From positions 1 through 64,000 of the forward strand of contig JAUXUL010000012.1 of the NCBI GenBank assembly GCA_030680795.1: DNA of 64,000 bases, read 5' to 3'. A program made the position numbers and the translations under genes. The notes below the pieces were generated by a model. The model saw nothing but the letters and a program-made list of their open reading frames with translations, was not told the DNA's origin and searched no databases. Numbering within the stretch: the stretch's first letter is position 1; every line of letters begins with the position of its first letter. Source of the stretch: Anaerolineales bacterium (lineage in GTDB: Bacteria > Chloroflexota > Anaerolineae > Anaerolineales > Villigracilaceae). Below are positions 7,968 through 15,384 of the stretch, piece after piece.

Positions 7968-8701
7968 TTATCGCAAGTCCTTCATTTCAAACACTGGCCC
8001 ATCTCTACAGATCATTTTCCATTTATGGCGAAGCGTCAACGCGCAGACACCGCATTCAGCAAGCGCCCCGCAGGGCATTGGCGCGCGGACTAAAACCTGC
8101 CCCTTCGACAGGCTCAGGGCGGCGGCTTCGGAGCGCGCCCGGACATGCTCCTGTTTCCCAAGCCTTTCCATCAACTGATCCATGTTCTCGCGCTGGACTC
8201 CATCGCAGCATAATCCGCCCATTGGATGATCTCGAGCATGGCTTGCAAAGGTTGGATTTCAACAACTTCGGGTAAATCCTTCACCTCTGAATTACAAATC
8301 ATGACCACTTCTGCGTTTTGCTTGAGCGCAACCGGGATTAATCCGTGCAGGCGTACGGGCGCATCGTCAAAGGCGATCAACGCCACTTTGCGGGCCGATG
8401 GCGGAATTACAAATCCATGCCCGATCGGGCCGCGCAGATTGAGCGATGTGCCGGGTCTCCACGAAAAAGGGGATTGGAGTGCGGTAATAAATCCATTCGG
8501 CGCTGAGTCGCTAAAGAAAAGAGAAACAGGCAGAGGCGATTCCCATGCGGGGAAAAGATCCGAAGCCGACTGATGGACGAGCAAATATTGTCCCGGGGCA
8601 GGGATCAACCCGGGCGGGCAGGTAATCAACACACGCGAGTCCAATAAAATTTCCTTCACTTGACCTTTACCATTTTTCATAGGAGAAATATTAACACGCA
8701 T
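7968..8701 (-). pseudogene. PyrK-like FAD/[2Fe-2S] electron-transfer reductase, frameshifted
   Basis: Two adjacent frames together give one protein of the dihydroorotate dehydrogenase electron-transfer (PyrK) type. The first part has the beta-barrel flavin domain (PAPGQYLLVH, LNLRGPIGHGF) and an NAD-binding-like half ending at IIQWADYAAMESSAR. The second frame continues ENMDQLMERLGKQ and carries the C-terminal [2Fe-2S] cysteines in MPCGALAECGVC and a later Cys near ICRDGPVFEM. Frames switch near 8175-8195, and one missing base would restore continuity. The start at 8701 has GAGG upstream. An LSLSKG peptide from a dispersed repeat lies before the cysteine motif. Mutation and sequencing error cannot be separated here. 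Confidence 0.7.
8102..8119 (-). repeat. CTTCGACAGGCTCAGG-type repeat inside PyrK-like gene
   Basis: This short string, read as ALSLSKG in the gene's frame, is a copy of a palindrome-like element common in many bacterial genomes. A related copy (TTGAGCTTGTCGAAAC) is at 39118-39133. Here it lies between the NAD-binding half and the [2Fe-2S] motif. Confidence 0.5.
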
Positions 8702-8728
8702 TAAGGGCCTCAGCAAGCGGGTTATAAT
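8701..8728 (+). promoter_or_regulatory. Promoter for prohibitin-like gene
   Basis: TTAAGG and TATAAT are separated by 16 bp. A strong GGAGG lies at 8747-8751, 5 nt before the ATG of the Band 7 gene. The -35 box overlaps the start of the divergent PyrK-like gene. Confidence 0.55.
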
Positions 8729-8756
8729 CAGGAAAATTTATGTTTCGGAGGAAACT

Positions 8757-9767
8757 ATGAATATCGCAAGCTTACTACAGGGAATTGCATCCTTTGCATG
8801 GATGGCAGTGATCGGTGTTTTTGCCGCTATTTTTATGCGTACAAGCCGCAACCAACCGGTCAAAGGATTAAGCACTGCCGTGGTCGTACTGCTCGTTGCA
8901 GCAGTTTTACTGACGTCAGCAAGCGCCTCAATTGTGTTCATTGAGCCTGACGAACTGGCAGTTGTGGTTACCGTGATCGGTGGAAAAGGCATTCGGTCTG
9001 AAACTTTGACAGCGGGTCTCCATTGGATCGTTCCATTTGCAGAACGAGTGGAACGATATTCCATCTTAAATCAAACCTATACAATGTCGTCTGTCCAAGA
9101 CGAGGGGCAGTTAGCAAGCGAAGATTCAATTCAAGTACGAACCAAAGACGGACAACAGGTTTATATTGATGCATCGGTCATCTATGCGGTTGACCCGCTT
9201 AAAGCCATTGATCTATACCGCACTTGGCGCTTTGTTTACGAAGATGGGCTTGTACGTCCTCAAGCGCGCGGGGTAATCCGCGATGTAGCATCTCAATACG
9301 GTGTGGAAGAAATTGTCAGTTCCAAGCGCACCGAAATGCAACTGGCAATTACAGAAGAACTCACCCGCATTTTATTGGCTAACAACCTTGTTTTAAGGGA
9401 TTTTGTGCTCCGCAATATTCGTTTTAGTGATGAATATGCGTTAGCCGTGGAGCAAAAGCAGATTGCTGAGCAACAGGCGCAACAAGCCAAGTTTGTTGTA
9501 GAGTCAAAGAAACAGGAAGCAGAGCAAGCACGCCAGGTGGCGCAAGGTCAGGCAGATGCAGCAGTGATCGCAGCGACAGGCGCAGCGGACGCGCGTTTGA
9601 TCGAATCACAGGCTGAAGCGCGGGCGAATCAACTACTGTCGCAATCGCTCACGCCCACGTTGTTGCAATATCAATATATCTTGAAACTTGCCCCCGGTGT
9701 ACAAACCATCTTCATCCCAAGCGGCAACCAATTCATATTACCGCTGCCTGATACGACAGCGCCTTAA
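8757..9767 (+). CDS. Prohibitin-like SPFH/Band 7 membrane protein
   Basis: A second SPFH protein in the window, distinct from the slipin. Two hydrophobic segments (about residues 8-28 and 40-62) precede the Band 7 domain, which begins at IVFIEPDELAVVVTV and includes GLHWIVPF and RTKDGQQVYIDASVIYAV. A long Gln/Ala/Glu coiled coil (about 225-285) matches prohibitin/HflK organisation. The C-terminus carries VQTIFIPSGNQFILPL, typical of the family. Expected role is a ring-forming membrane scaffold, often regulating membrane proteases; the partner is unknown. No NfeD or FtsH is adjacent. Confidence 0.88.
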   Translation: MNIASLLQGIASFAWMAVIGVFAAIFMRTSRNQPVKGLSTAVVVLLVAAVLLTSASASIVFIEPDELAVVVTVIGGKGIRSETLTAGLHWIVPFAERVERYSILNQTYTMSSVQDEGQLASEDSIQVRTKDGQQVYIDASVIYAVDPLKAIDLYRTWRFVYEDGLVRPQARGVIRDVASQYGVEEIVSSKRTEMQLAITEELTRILLANNLVLRDFVLRNIRFSDEYALAVEQKQIAEQQAQQAKFVVESKKQEAEQARQVAQGQADAAVIAATGAADARLIESQAEARANQLLSQSLTPTLLQYQYILKLAPGVQTIFIPSGNQFILPLPDTTAP

Positions 9768-9776
9768 CTCATGTAT

Positions 9777-9809
9777 AAGTGACAGTCACCTATAAGGTGA
9801 CTGTCACTT
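9777..9809. repeat. Nested palindrome GTGACAGTCAC, copy 1
   Basis: AAGTGACAGTCACC and GGTGACTGTCACTT flank TATAA. Each arm is itself an odd palindrome (GTGAC-A-GTCAC). A second copy is at 23429-23461. It may terminate the Band 7 transcript, but there is no T-run, so a dispersed element is the safer call. Confidence 0.7.
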
Positions 9810-9824
9810 GGATTATCTAATTTT

Positions 9825-10886
9825 ATGCCGATCCCACAAACTGGACGCGAAATCCGCCTAACGACTCTTTCAGCCTGCGCAGGCTGAGCGTCCAAACTAA
9901 GCGCTGAAGCGCTGGCGCAGGTTCTGCGTCCCATCAAAGACATCTTTGACCCCGCCGCTTACCCGGACCTGTTAGTTGGTCTTGCAACACCGGATGATGC
10001 GGCCGTTTGGCGTTTAAGCGAAGACAAAGCCATTGTGATCACCACAGATTTCTTTACGCCTGTTGTGGACACACCTTATGAATACGGCGCAATTGCCGCG
10101 GCAAACAGTCTCTCGGATGTTTACGCAATGGGCGGACAACCTTTCCTTGCGTTAAACATTGCAGCGCTGCCAGATAACCTGCCCACGGAAATTTCCAGTG
10201 AGATATTACGCGGCGGCGCGGAGAAGGCCCGTGAGGCGGGCGTGGTGATCGCAGGCGGACACACTGTCAAAGATAAAGAACCAAAATACGGCTTGGTCGT
10301 GATCGGCTTTGTCCATCCGCAAAAAATAATCACCAAAAGCGGACTCAAAGTTGGCGATGCGCTTGTGCTTACAAAACCTCTCGGCGGCGGTGTGACTACA
10401 ACCGCGCTCAAACAAGAGAAAGCCTCTGATAACGATGTAAAAGAAGCCATCCAGTGGATGTCCCGTTTGAATCATACAGCCAGTGAACTGGCTGTGGAAT
10501 TTGGCCTGCGCGGTGGAACAGACGTTACCGGTTTTGGCTTGCTCGGTCATGGCATGGAAATGGCGGATGCTTCAAGTATTTCATTGCATATTGAATATTC
10601 AAAACTCCCTTTTCTAAGCGGCGCGCGCGGATATGCTGAAAAAGGAATCTTCCCCGGCGGCGCATTTGATAATAAAAAACATTTTGGCAAATCAGTCCGA
10701 TTCAGCGAAAAAATAGATCAGCCCGCTCAAATGCTATTATTCGACCCGCAAACCAGCGGCGGTTTGCTGCTCGGTGTGTCATCTGAAAAATTAGCAGATT
10801 TTGAAAAACGCGCAAAAGAACTGGGTCAGCCTGTGTGGATAATCGGGGAAGTACGAGCAGGCCGCGGCGTGGAGGTTAAAGCGTAA
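9825..10886 (+). CDS. selD: Selenide, water dikinase (selenophosphate synthetase), predicted selenoprotein
   Basis: It makes selenophosphate from selenide and ATP, the selenium donor for Sec-tRNA and selenouridine. The frame starts at ATG 9825 (MPIPQTGREIRLT) and reads through an in-frame TGA (9885-9887, codon 21) in the context CAG-U-ASK. This aligns with the catalytic Cys17 of E. coli SelD, and Lys24 aligns with its essential Lys20. Downstream are LLVGLATPDDAAVWRL, TTDFFTPVVDTP, ANSLSDVYAMGGQP, VIAGGHTVKD, TDVTGFGLLGHGMEM and FDPQTSGGLLLG, all standard SelD motifs. Full length is 353 residues counting Sec. A SECIS-like hairpin follows the TGA. A start after the TGA would remove the active site, so Sec decoding is strongly preferred. 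Confidence 0.9.
9885..9918 (+). promoter_or_regulatory. UGA codon plus candidate bacterial SECIS hairpin in selD
   Basis: Directly after the TGA, GCGTC pairs with GGCGC, with one G-U pair. Above a 7-nt bulge, AGCGC pairs with GCGCT around a UGAA loop. The apical loop lies about 18-21 nt after the UGA, within the range used by bacterial SelB. Pairing was done by eye; no energy was calculated. Confidence 0.6.
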
Positions 10887-11033
10887 ATGTTCCGTATTGG
10901 CATACTGGAACTTGGCATTACCTGCGTGTTGGTTACGCTGGTGCTCCTCATCCCATTGATCGTTGCTCGCGGCTATGGTCGCTTAAATAAACGCCTAAAA
11001 AATATTGAGAACAAAATTGAAAAAAAGAAGTAA
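10887..11033 (+). CDS. Small single-span membrane protein, unknown
   Basis: A 48-residue protein starts immediately after the selD stop codon. Residues about 5-27 are strongly hydrophobic (LELGITCVLVTLVLLIPLIV), followed by a short basic, Lys-rich tail ending in EKKK. Its placement one base after selD suggests translational coupling. I do not recognise a family. It could be a membrane anchor or an unrelated small protein; no link to selenium metabolism is shown beyond adjacency. Confidence 0.5.
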   Translation: MFRIGILELGITCVLVTLVLLIPLIVARGYGRLNKRLKNIENKIEKKK

Positions 11034-11077
11034 CTTTCAGGTACAATAGGATTGAAAATAAACCTGCATTAAACATT

Positions 11078-11203
11078 ATGTCTGAAATCCCCATAGAACC
11101 AGAACCTAGCCCACCCCCCGATCGCCCTCCCAGTAATTCGTTCATCAAAACCAACGAAAATTTGTCGCGCCGCGGATCAATTTGCGCGGCTTTATGGTTT
11201 TAA
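11078..11203 (+). CDS. Possible short Pro-rich ORF, doubtful
   Basis: The frame reads MSEIPIEPEPSPPPDRPP and ends after 41 residues. A TACAAT box is about 35 nt upstream. The Pro/Glu-rich start resembles disordered N-termini of larger membrane proteins, so this may be a truncated remnant rather than a gene. Nothing else supports coding. It occupies the gap before the HlyC/CorC-type gene. Confidence 0.2.
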   Translation: MSEIPIEPEPSPPPDRPPSNSFIKTNENLSRRGSICAALWF

Positions 11204-11234
11204 GACGTTCTAAAGAGTATCACCAAAGGAAAAC

Positions 11235-12530
11235 ATGAACATTGGTAACGAAATATTGATCATCCTTGTGCTGATTCTGGTCAATGCCGTTCTGGCAATG
11301 TCAGAAGCCGCTCTGATTGCATCACGAAAGGCGCGCCTGCAGCAACAAGCGGGTGAAGGCAATAAATCCTCCGGTTTGGCTTTGAAACTTATCGAAGATC
11401 CAAATATTTTTTTATCCACAATCCAGATCGGAATTACATTGATCGGGGTTCTGGCTGGAGCGATCGGGGGCGCGACAATTTCAAAATCACTGGCAGGAGC
11501 ATTGCAGAATATCCCCTACATCGGCATTTACAGCGCTTCGATTGCGCTGGGTGTCGTGGTGATATCCATTACGATCCTAACCATCTGGCTGGGTGAACTG
11601 GTACCAAAAAGATTGGGGCTTAACAGCCCGGAGAAAATTGCGCAGGCGGTGGCGGGACCAATGCTCTTTCTTTCAAGAGTATTTTCTCCCTTCATCAAAC
11701 TCATGAGCGGAGCGACAAATTTTGTTCTGCGCCTGATCGGGGTTAATCCTTCCCTTGAACCACCTATTACAGAAGAGGAACTTCAAATGCTCATCAGTCA
11801 AGGCACACAGGCGGGCGTCTTTGAAGAAGCAGAACAGGATATGGTCGAAGGGATTTTCAGCCTCGGCGACTCGCGCGTATATTCATTGATGACACCGCGC
11901 ACCGAGCTTGTCTGGCTCGATATTACAGACTCAATCGAGGAGATACGCCAAAAAATTGCCGATTGTCCATATTCACGCTTTCCTGTCAGGCAGGACTCCC
12001 TTGAAACAATTCTGGGCATTGTCAAATCGCGCGATCTTTTGGTTGACAGTTTGTCAGGCAAAGAGATTGACTTGAAAGCCTTGCTCAAGCCGGCGTTTTT
12101 TATTCCTGAATCCATGTTCGCTTCCCGCGCATTGGAACTCTTTAAAGAAAAGAACACGGAACTGCTCCTGGTTGTTGACGAATTCGGAGGCTTGCAAGGC
12201 CTACTTACGATCAATGATATTCTGGAGGAAATCGTCGGGGCGATGGAATTTGAGGAACCGCAAGCCACCCTAAGACAGGATGGCTCCTGGCTGTTGGATG
12301 GCATGTTGGAAGTGGATGAGTTTAAAGAGATCTTCAACTTCAACACACTTCCGCACGAAAACGAATATGAAACCTTAAGTGGTTTCGTGATGACCTCCCT
12401 CGGACGTGTGCCGCAAGCATCTGACAATTTCGAGTGGAACGGTTATCGCTTTGAAGTCATGGATATGGACAGCCGCCGCGTGGACAAGGTATTGGTCACC
12501 ACATTACCGAAACCACATACGAAAGAATAA
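11235..12530 (+). CDS. Hemolysin-C/CorC family (CNNM) membrane protein with CBS pair
   Basis: A full-length 431-residue member of the DUF21-CBS-CorC_HlyC family, implicated in Mg2+/Co2+ transport or resistance. The DUF21 membrane domain (about residues 1-185) has three to four hydrophobic segments and the typical NAVLAMSEAALIASRKARLQ and LGELVPKRLG. Two CBS domains follow (about 205-325), starting at MTPRTELVWLD. The C-terminal transporter-associated domain (345-425) contains LDGMLEVDEF and YETLSGFVM. Older annotations call it hemolysin, but ion transport is the better-supported role. AAAGGAAAAC precedes the ATG. Confidence 0.9.
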   Translation: MNIGNEILIILVLILVNAVLAMSEAALIASRKARLQQQAGEGNKSSGLALKLIEDPNIFLSTIQIGITLIGVLAGAIGGATISKSLAGALQNIPYIGIYSASIALGVVVISITILTIWLGELVPKRLGLNSPEKIAQAVAGPMLFLSRVFSPFIKLMSGATNFVLRLIGVNPSLEPPITEEELQMLISQGTQAGVFEEAEQDMVEGIFSLGDSRVYSLMTPRTELVWLDITDSIEEIRQKIADCPYSRFPVRQDSLETILGIVKSRDLLVDSLSGKEIDLKALLKPAFFIPESMFASRALELFKEKNTELLLVVDEFGGLQGLLTINDILEEIVGAMEFEEPQATLRQDGSWLLDGMLEVDEFKEIFNFNTLPHENEYETLSGFVMTSLGRVPQASDNFEWNGYRFEVMDMDSRRVDKVLVTTLPKPHTKE

Positions 12531-12604
12531 TGACAGCCTGCGCAACGTAGATATTGAAGTAACCGAACTTACCCGAATACGCCCGCACGAACATGGTGGT
12601 CGTT

Positions 12605-12634
12605 CGTAATGCATCAAGATAAAATGTTACTTTG
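12605..12634. repeat. 30-bp direct repeat, copy 1
   Basis: CGTAATGCATCAAGATAAAA followed by TGTTACTTTG is identical base for base to 49945-49974, in the same orientation. Its ends GTAA and TTAC are inverted to each other. No gene or transposase is attached. It may be the end of a lost mobile element or a protein-binding site. Confidence 0.7.
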
Positions 12635-12659
12635 TTGAAACCCTATAATTGTTCAATGG

Positions 12660-12675
12660 TATAATTTTCGCCCGT
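12660..12675 (+). promoter_or_regulatory. TATAAT box with near-leaderless start of LysM gene
   Basis: TATAAT is followed by 10 nt and the ATG. A TTGAAA at 12635-12640 is a possible -35 at 19-bp spacing. There is no Shine-Dalgarno between box and ATG. Confidence 0.45.
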
Positions 12676-13833
12676 ATGACTCTAGAACCTTCTTCCAACA
12701 AAACAAAAGTCTGCCCCACCTGTGGAACGCGCCTGAGCGAGAATGCCGCGCGCTGTCTCGTTTGTGGAGCAGACTTCAGCACGCCCCCCGCACCGAAAGT
12801 TGTCAAGAAAGCGGAAAAATCGGTGCAGGCCAACCGCATGCCAGAGATTCGCTTGAGTCTTCCTGCGGCTGTCGGCCTGCTGGCAATCGTGATCCTCATC
12901 GCAGCAGCCATCACATTTTTTGCTGTGCCAAAAGATGAAGCTGCATTTTCAAATGTAGACACCCCCACCCCTACAGAAACTCCAACGGCAACCATCCCGC
13001 CAACTGCGACTCAACTTCCAACCGATATTCCCACAGCCACGCTCCAGCCTCCGTTTGATTACACTGTTGGTCCTGGCGAAACCTGCTCCCTGATCGCGTT
13101 CAACTTCAACGTCTCGATCCCGAGCATCATCATCGCCAACAACCTCCCTTCCACCTGCCCGCTCTACCTGGGGCAGCCGCTCAAGATCCCATATCCCACA
13201 CCGACCGTCCCGCCTCCCGCCACCAATACACCCCTTCCAGTGGATGCAACCAAACAGGCCTGCGAAACCGTCCCGATCACTGTGCAAGAGGGTGACACTC
13301 TCTCAACCATTGCATTGAATTACGCCGTGTCATCGGATGCAATAAAAGCATTCAACGGATTAACCACCGACAATGTTTTCATCGGATCGCCTTTGCTCAT
13401 ACCCTTGTGCTTCCGCGCCGCAACGCCTGGACCAACCCCCACGGCGACGATTCCGCCTCCCTACCCGGCCCCGAACCTGCTCCTGCCTGCGGACGGAGCC
13501 GCCTTCACCCTCGCAAATGACGTAGTCACTTTGCAATGGGCCTCGGTTGGCGCACTACGCGACGGCGAAGCCTATCAGATCACAGTGGAAGATGTGACTG
13601 CCAGCCAAACCCGCCGCATCACAGACTATGTGACTGACACGAAATACATCGTGGCAACCTCCTTCCGCCCGAAAGACAACGTGGCACATGTTCTGCGTTG
13701 GTGGGTCACCCCCGTCCGTCAGGCCGGCGTGGATGATCAAGGGCAGCCCATTTGGTTTGCATCAGGTGCAGTCAGTGATAAGCGCGTTTTCACCTGGGTG
13801 GGAGTTGCCGTTCAAGGCACGCCCAACCCCTAG
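12676..13833 (+). CDS. LysM-domain cell-surface protein with N-terminal zinc ribbon
   Basis: A membrane-anchored cell-wall-binding protein. After the start come zinc-ribbon cysteines (CPTCGTRL and CLVCGADF), which should be cytoplasmic. One transmembrane helix follows at about residues 65-90 (AAVGLLAIVILIAAAITFF), then a Thr/Pro linker. Two LysM domains, about 120-180 (YTVGPGETCSLIAFNFNVS) and 200-250 (ITVQEGDTLSTIALNYAVS), bind peptidoglycan-type glycans. The last 120 residues form an extracellular beta-rich domain I do not recognise. An upstream TTG start is less likely because the TATAAT box lies inside that extension. Confidence 0.8.
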   Translation: MTLEPSSNKTKVCPTCGTRLSENAARCLVCGADFSTPPAPKVVKKAEKSVQANRMPEIRLSLPAAVGLLAIVILIAAAITFFAVPKDEAAFSNVDTPTPTETPTATIPPTATQLPTDIPTATLQPPFDYTVGPGETCSLIAFNFNVSIPSIIIANNLPSTCPLYLGQPLKIPYPTPTVPPPATNTPLPVDATKQACETVPITVQEGDTLSTIALNYAVSSDAIKAFNGLTTDNVFIGSPLLIPLCFRAATPGPTPTATIPPPYPAPNLLLPADGAAFTLANDVVTLQWASVGALRDGEAYQITVEDVTASQTRRITDYVTDTKYIVATSFRPKDNVAHVLRWWVTPVRQAGVDDQGQPIWFASGAVSDKRVFTWVGVAVQGTPNP

Positions 13834-13858
13834 ATCAGGAACCGAAGCGTTTTCATCC

Positions 13859-13892
13859 AACTCTCTGTCAAAAAACTGGCGGAGAGTTTTTT
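13859..13892 (+). terminator. Rho-independent terminator after LysM gene
   Basis: AACTCTC pairs with GAGAGTT across a 16-nt loop that can pair further, and TTTTTT follows. It lies 25 bp after the LysM stop codon. Confidence 0.5.
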
Positions 13893-13963
13893 GAAGGCAG
13901 ATATATTTATGTTTTGTGTAAAATCCAAAAATGAAATATAAATCGAACACGGAGAAAGATCTC

Positions 13964-14149
13964 ATGATCAAGACACTCTTGAAAATCCTCGCAATATTGC
14001 TCTTCATCGCTGGTGGAATTTGGACCCTGCAAGGTCTCAGCCTTCTGCCCGGCACATTTATGCGCGGCAACCCACAATGGGTTATCAACGGTACAATCAC
14101 CATCCTGGTTGGAGCAGGATTATTCTGGTTTGTGAACCGTAAAAAATAA
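13964..14149 (+). CDS. Small two-span membrane protein, unknown
   Basis: A 61-residue protein beginning MIKTLLKIL, preceded by GGAG at 9 nt; a longer in-frame start 33 nt upstream lacks a binding site. Two hydrophobic segments (about residues 5-25 and 37-55) are joined by a short loop with PGTFMRGNPQWVING, a pattern common in uncharacterised Chloroflexota membrane proteins. The stop overlaps the next start (TAATG), so it is translationally coupled to the following small gene and the methyltransferase. Confidence 0.6.
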   Translation: MIKTLLKILAILLFIAGGIWTLQGLSLLPGTFMRGNPQWVINGTITILVGAGLFWFVNRKK

Positions 14150-14361
14150 TGACTGAATCCATCCACATCGGCGACCAGGTCAAAATTTATCTTGACTCGA
14201 AGTTTGGGGAAAATGAAGGCTGGTACGAAGGTACGGTCTTCAAAATAGACCCGTACTCCGAGCATCGCAGTTTCTATTGGGTCGAGTTAAACGCCGAGGC
14301 GCAAGCTATTTTGGGTACAAAACAAATCTCAGTATTCAACCCAAAGAATATTCAAAAATAA
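14149..14361 (+). CDS. Small hypothetical soluble protein
   Basis: A 70-residue protein without cysteines or membrane segments. It opens ESIHIGDQVKIYLD and has GWYEGTVFKIDPYS, resembling a small SH3-like beta barrel in which a motif of the form GDxV...GxV lines one strand. No family is recognised. It overlaps the upstream gene by one base and ends one base before the methyltransferase start, so it belongs to that operon. Confidence 0.55.
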   Translation: MTESIHIGDQVKIYLDSKFGENEGWYEGTVFKIDPYSEHRSFYWVELNAEAQAILGTKQISVFNPKNIQK

Positions 14362-14362
14362 G

Positions 14363-15355
14363 ATGACAACACCTTCCGTGATTCAGTTGCTCGAAAAAGC
14401 CGTCGCCTCGCGCCTGTCCTTGATGGACTCACACCACGAATCAGCCTTCCGCCTCTTCAACGGATTCACCGAGGGGTATCCCGATCTCGCATTGGATATT
14501 TACGGGCGCACGCTCGTCATTCACAACTACGCCGACGATCCAGTACAAAATCAAACACTAATTCAAGAAGTAACAGTCTATTTGCAAAACGCGTTAAATT
14601 GGCTGCATGCTGGAATTTTAAAAGTACGCAATGGCCAAACACAGTCAGAGAAAAAAGGAAGCCTGATCTTCGGTGACAAACCAGACCGCAAAATCAAAGA
14701 GCACGGAGTCTGGTACGCCGTTGACCTGACCATCAATCGCGATTCGAGTTTATATCTCGATACACGCAACCTACGCAAGTGGATCATCGAAAATCTAAAA
14801 GATAAATCTCTCCTTAACACCTTCGCGTACACGGGCAGCTTTGGAGTTGCCGCGCTCAAAAGCGGAGCCAGCCGCGTGCTGCAAATAGACTTAAACCGGG
14901 AGTTCCTCAAGATCGCTAAAGATTCTTATACACTAAACGGAATCCTTATCCAAAAGGGAGATTTCATCTCCAGGGATTTCTTCGAGCAAGTCGGTAATAT
15001 GAAACGGGAAAACAAACGCTTCGATTGTGTCATCATTGACCCGCCGTTTTATTCAACTACTTCCAAAGGTAAAGTGGATCAGATGCATGACAGCGCGCGG
15101 CTGATCAACAAAGTGCGCCCGCTCATTAATGACGGCGGCATTCTGATTGCGATCAATAACGCGCTTTACGTCAGCGGGCGGGAATACATCCACACGCTCG
15201 AAGAACTTTGCAAAGATGGATATTTAATAATCAAGGAATTAATCCCCGTGCCGGAAGATTTCACGGGCTACAACAAAGGCAGCAAACCCATCACCGACCC
15301 CAACCCGTTTAATCACTCCACCAAGATCGCAATTTTGGATGTGAGAAAAAAGTAG
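14363..15355 (+). CDS. Class I SAM-dependent methyltransferase, RlmI/RlmK-like
   Basis: It is predicted to methylate cytosine or another base of rRNA using S-adenosylmethionine. SAM-binding motif I is LLNTFAYTGSFGVAALKSGA (about residues 150-170), the acidic motif II is LQIDLNREFLKIAKDS, and the catalytic motif IV is DCVIIDPPFYST. The N-terminal 70 residues (RLFNGFTEGYPDLALDIYG) match the region that follows the PUA domain in RlmI-like enzymes. At 330 residues it is shorter than E. coli RlmI and lacks a clear PUA domain. It ends at a strong hairpin terminator. The substrate is not settled. Confidence 0.82.
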   Translation: MTTPSVIQLLEKAVASRLSLMDSHHESAFRLFNGFTEGYPDLALDIYGRTLVIHNYADDPVQNQTLIQEVTVYLQNALNWLHAGILKVRNGQTQSEKKGSLIFGDKPDRKIKEHGVWYAVDLTINRDSSLYLDTRNLRKWIIENLKDKSLLNTFAYTGSFGVAALKSGASRVLQIDLNREFLKIAKDSYTLNGILIQKGDFISRDFFEQVGNMKRENKRFDCVIIDPPFYSTTSKGKVDQMHDSARLINKVRPLINDGGILIAINNALYVSGREYIHTLEELCKDGYLIIKELIPVPEDFTGYNKGSKPITDPNPFNHSTKIAILDVRKK

Positions 15356-15378
15356 GTCACGCTTAAAGCGTGACCTAC
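15352..15378. terminator. Bidirectional hairpin between convergent genes
   Basis: GTAGGTCACGC and GCGTGACCTAC form an 11-bp perfect stem with loop TTAAA. It includes the stop codon of the methyltransferase and lies 6 bp before the stop of the convergent lipoprotein gene. An A-run precedes it, which gives U-rich RNA in the minus direction. Confidence 0.65.
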
Positions 15379-15384
15379 ACATAC

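Noticed and set aside
10035-10886. Short SelD starting after the UGA
   Set aside because: It would lack the catalytic residue, the Lys and the first nucleotide-binding motifs, although all are encoded in frame upstream.
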